Source of the DNA: CAXWPM01 sp965206125
GTDB lineage: Bacteria > Acidobacteriota > Terriglobia > 20CM-2-55-15
Reading direction: 5' to 3'
Assembly (NCBI GenBank): GCA_965206125.1
Contig: CBDBIN010000044.1
Coordinates: 124,001-188,000 of the forward strand
DNA: 64,000 nucleotides
Within the stretch, counting starts at the first letter, position 1, and the number at the start of each line of letters is the position of its first letter. Positions 62,323-64,000 of this stretch are shown piece after piece. The notes under the pieces were generated by a model. That model had not been told where the DNA came from, searched no databases, and saw only the letters and a list, made by a program, of their open reading frames with translations. The translations under genes and the position numbers were made by a program.

Positions 62323-64000
62323 GTGTCTCTCGCGAAAGGAACACGACTAGGCCCATACCAGATCGCCGACCAACTGGGTGCGGGCGGTATGGGAGAGGTG
62401 TATCGCGCCACGGACACGCGTCTGGACCGCACGGTAGCCATCAAAGTCCTCCCTGAACACCTCGCCTCCGACCCGCAGCGCCGGGAACGCTTCGAGCGCG
62501 AAGCCCGTGCCGTCAGTAGCCTGAATCATCCCCATATATGTGTGCTGCACGACGTGGGCGAACAGGACGGGATTCACTTCCTCGTCATGGAGTTGGTGGA
62601 GGGCGACACTCTGGCCGCCAGGTTGAAGAAGGGTCGCCTGCCCCTGGCACAGGCACTCGAATACGCCATCCAGATCGCCGACGCACTGGACAAGGCCCAC
62701 CGGCAAGGTGTGGTGCATCGGGATTTGAAGCCCGGCAACATCATGATCACGAAATCAGCGGGCGTGAAGTTGCTCGACTTTGGGTTGGCAAAACTCAAGG
62801 GCGACGCGGGGGAGGTCTCGCCGTTGTCGCAAATGCCGACCCAAGACCCGTCAGCGCCCCTGACCGCTGAAGGCACGATCATCGGCACGCTCCAGTACAT
62901 GGCACCCGAGCAGTTAGAAGGCAAGGAAGCCGATGCCCGCACGGACATATTTGCGTTCGGAGCAGTAGTGTACGAGATGGTGACCGGGAAGAAAGCGTTT
63001 GAGGGGGCGAGTCAGGCGAGTTTGATTGCCGCGATTCTGGACCACGACCCGCAACCCATGTCTAAATTCGAGGCGGTGACGCCGGACCTGCTGGATCATG
63101 TCGTGAAGACTTGCCTGGCCAAGGATCGCGATGAACGCTGGCAGGCCGCATCGGACGCGATGCTGGAGTTGAAGTGGGTCGCGAGAGTGGGTTCCGAGGA
63201 GAATCTCGTCATAGCTGCTGCGACCGCTCCCGCAGGCAACCGGGAACGCATCGCATGGGTCGGCCTGGCGTTCGTTGCCCTCATCGCCGTCGTCTCGCTC
63301 GTGGTCAATTTGCGGCCCGAGCCTCGCATACCCGAGATCCGCCTCGACATCACCACGCCGCCGACCACGGATCCGAACTCCATAGCGATCTCTCCCGACG
63401 GCACGCAGGTGGTTTTTGTCGCCACTTCAGAAGGCAGGGCCCTGTTATGGCTGCGCCGGTTTGAAGCCACCGAAACGCGACCACTGGCCGGGACCGACGG
63501 TGCCAGCCTTCCTTTCTGGTCGCCGAACAACCGATCCGTGGGCTTCTTTGCGGATGAGAAGTTAAAGCGGATCGACCTGGACGGGGGACTGGTCCGGGAA
63601 CTGACGAGCGCCCCGGCGGGTAACGGCGGTTCATGGAACGACGACGGCGTCATTCTGTTTTCGCCCACTATCAGTGGCTCGGTTTATCGCATTCCCTCTA
63701 CCGGGGGCGAAGAAGCCGCCGTAACACGCGTTGGACAGGGACAATCCGGACACGTCAGTCCACATTTTCTGCCCGGAGGAACGGATTTCATCTATTGGGC
63801 TGTTGGGACGCCGGAACTACGTGGCGCCTATGTTGCCGACTTGGCCGGCACGCTCAGTCGGCATCTTTTCGATGCCGATGCACGAACGGTGGTTTATACC
63901 TTGACGGGACAGTTGCTTTTTGTGCGCCAGGAGACGCTGTTTGCCCAGGATTTCGACACGCGAACACTGGAACTCTCCGGGGATCCATTTCCGGTAGCGG
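62323..64000 (+). CDS. Receptor-type Ser/Thr protein kinase, 3' end outside window
   Basis: At least 559 residues, open at the window edge. Kinase domain (~10-280): GAGGMGEVYRA (P-loop), VAIKVL (Lys), HRDLKPGNIM (catalytic loop), LLDFGLAK (DFG) and MAPEQLEGKEADARTDIFAF. A single membrane span at ~307-326 (IAWVGLAFVALIAVVSLVVN) separates it from an extracytoplasmic TolB/WD40-like propeller (SIAISPDGTQVVFVATSEGR, LPFWSPNNRSVGFFADEKLK, GSWNDDGVILFSP). This form is abundant in Acidobacteriota. GTG 62323 with GAGG upstream; not ATG-started. Confidence 0.9.
   Translation, partial: MSLAKGTRLGPYQIADQLGAGGMGEVYRATDTRLDRTVAIKVLPEHLASDPQRRERFEREARAVSSLNHPHICVLHDVGEQDGIHFLVMELVEGDTLAARLKKGRLPLAQALEYAIQIADALDKAHRQGVVHRDLKPGNIMITKSAGVKLLDFGLAKLKGDAGEVSPLSQMPTQDPSAPLTAEGTIIGTLQYMAPEQLEGKEADARTDIFAFGAVVYEMVTGKKAFEGASQASLIAAILDHDPQPMSKFEAVTPDLLDHVVKTCLAKDRDERWQAASDAMLELKWVARVGSEENLVIAAATAPAGNRERIAWVGLAFVALIAVVSLVVNLRPEPRIPEIRLDITTPPTTDPNSIAISPDGTQVVFVATSEGRALLWLRRFEATETRPLAGTDGASLPFWSPNNRSVGFFADEKLKRIDLDGGLVRELTSAPAGNGGSWNDDGVILFSPTISGSVYRIPSTGGEEAAVTRVGQGQSGHVSPHFLPGGTDFIYWAVGTPELRGAYVADLAGTLSRHLFDADARTVVYTLTGQLLFVRQETLFAQDFDTRTLELSGDPFPVA

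Noticed and set aside
1..64000. CRISPR array or cas genes
   Set aside because: No regularly spaced direct repeats of 23-40 bases with unique spacers and no Cas motifs were seen; the repeats found are palindromes, MITEs or IS ends.

Overview
The window (about 60% G+C) most likely comes from a bacterium of the Acidobacteriota. The clues are a Ser/Thr kinase with a C-terminal TolB/WD40-like propeller, fragments of a secreted protein of a type I associate with Acidobacteriota (YYFPHLAVGAGW ... QTTITYINYSPEEVTC), short palindromes of the TGTAGGGGCGG type between genes, and the mixture of LigD, aa3-type oxidase and multihaem cytochrome c. This placement is an inference from gene content; there is no rRNA in the window.

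Positions 1-27500 are chromosomal backbone with small insertions. In order: a small RiPP-precursor-like peptide with its own terminator; a TPR gene and a small membrane protein split by a MITE-like element; DNA ligase D; two coupled genes (membrane protein and TPR protein); a membrane glycosyltransferase; a DEDDy exonuclease; a small exported protein; an SDR coupled to a DUF6178-like protein; an IS4-type IS inserted at an older IS1380-type remnant; a complete cytochrome c oxidase operon (subunits II, I, two III-type proteins, IV, plus a small membrane protein); a Yej/Opp-type peptide ABC transporter operon; ClpS; a FabG-like reductase; a tetrahaem cytochrome c; phosphofructokinase carrying an in-frame amber codon; and a bacilliredoxin.

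Positions 27500-59650 form an accessory island built of nested mobile DNA. It holds IS6, IS256, IS3 and IS1182-type copies and remnants, an rve-type IS, two group II introns, an element encoding a large serine recombinase bounded by 29-bp inverted repeats (inserted in the reverse-transcriptase gene of the second intron), a Tn3-family transposon inserted in the terminal repeat of an IS6 copy with a 5-bp target duplication, and a decayed plasmid mobilization region. Cargo includes a DsbA-like protein, a broken Crp/Fnr regulator, a RES/Xre toxin-antitoxin pair, two MazEF-type pairs, and an AbiV-like gene overlapping a gene with an MIT_C/phospholipase-D-like domain (possible phage defence). The island ends at a decayed tyrosine recombinase that runs into tRNA-Leu(CAG), which looks like an integration junction.

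Positions 59650-64000 return to backbone: tRNA-Leu, RNase R, tRNA-Met and the first part of a receptor-type Ser/Thr kinase that runs off the end of the window.
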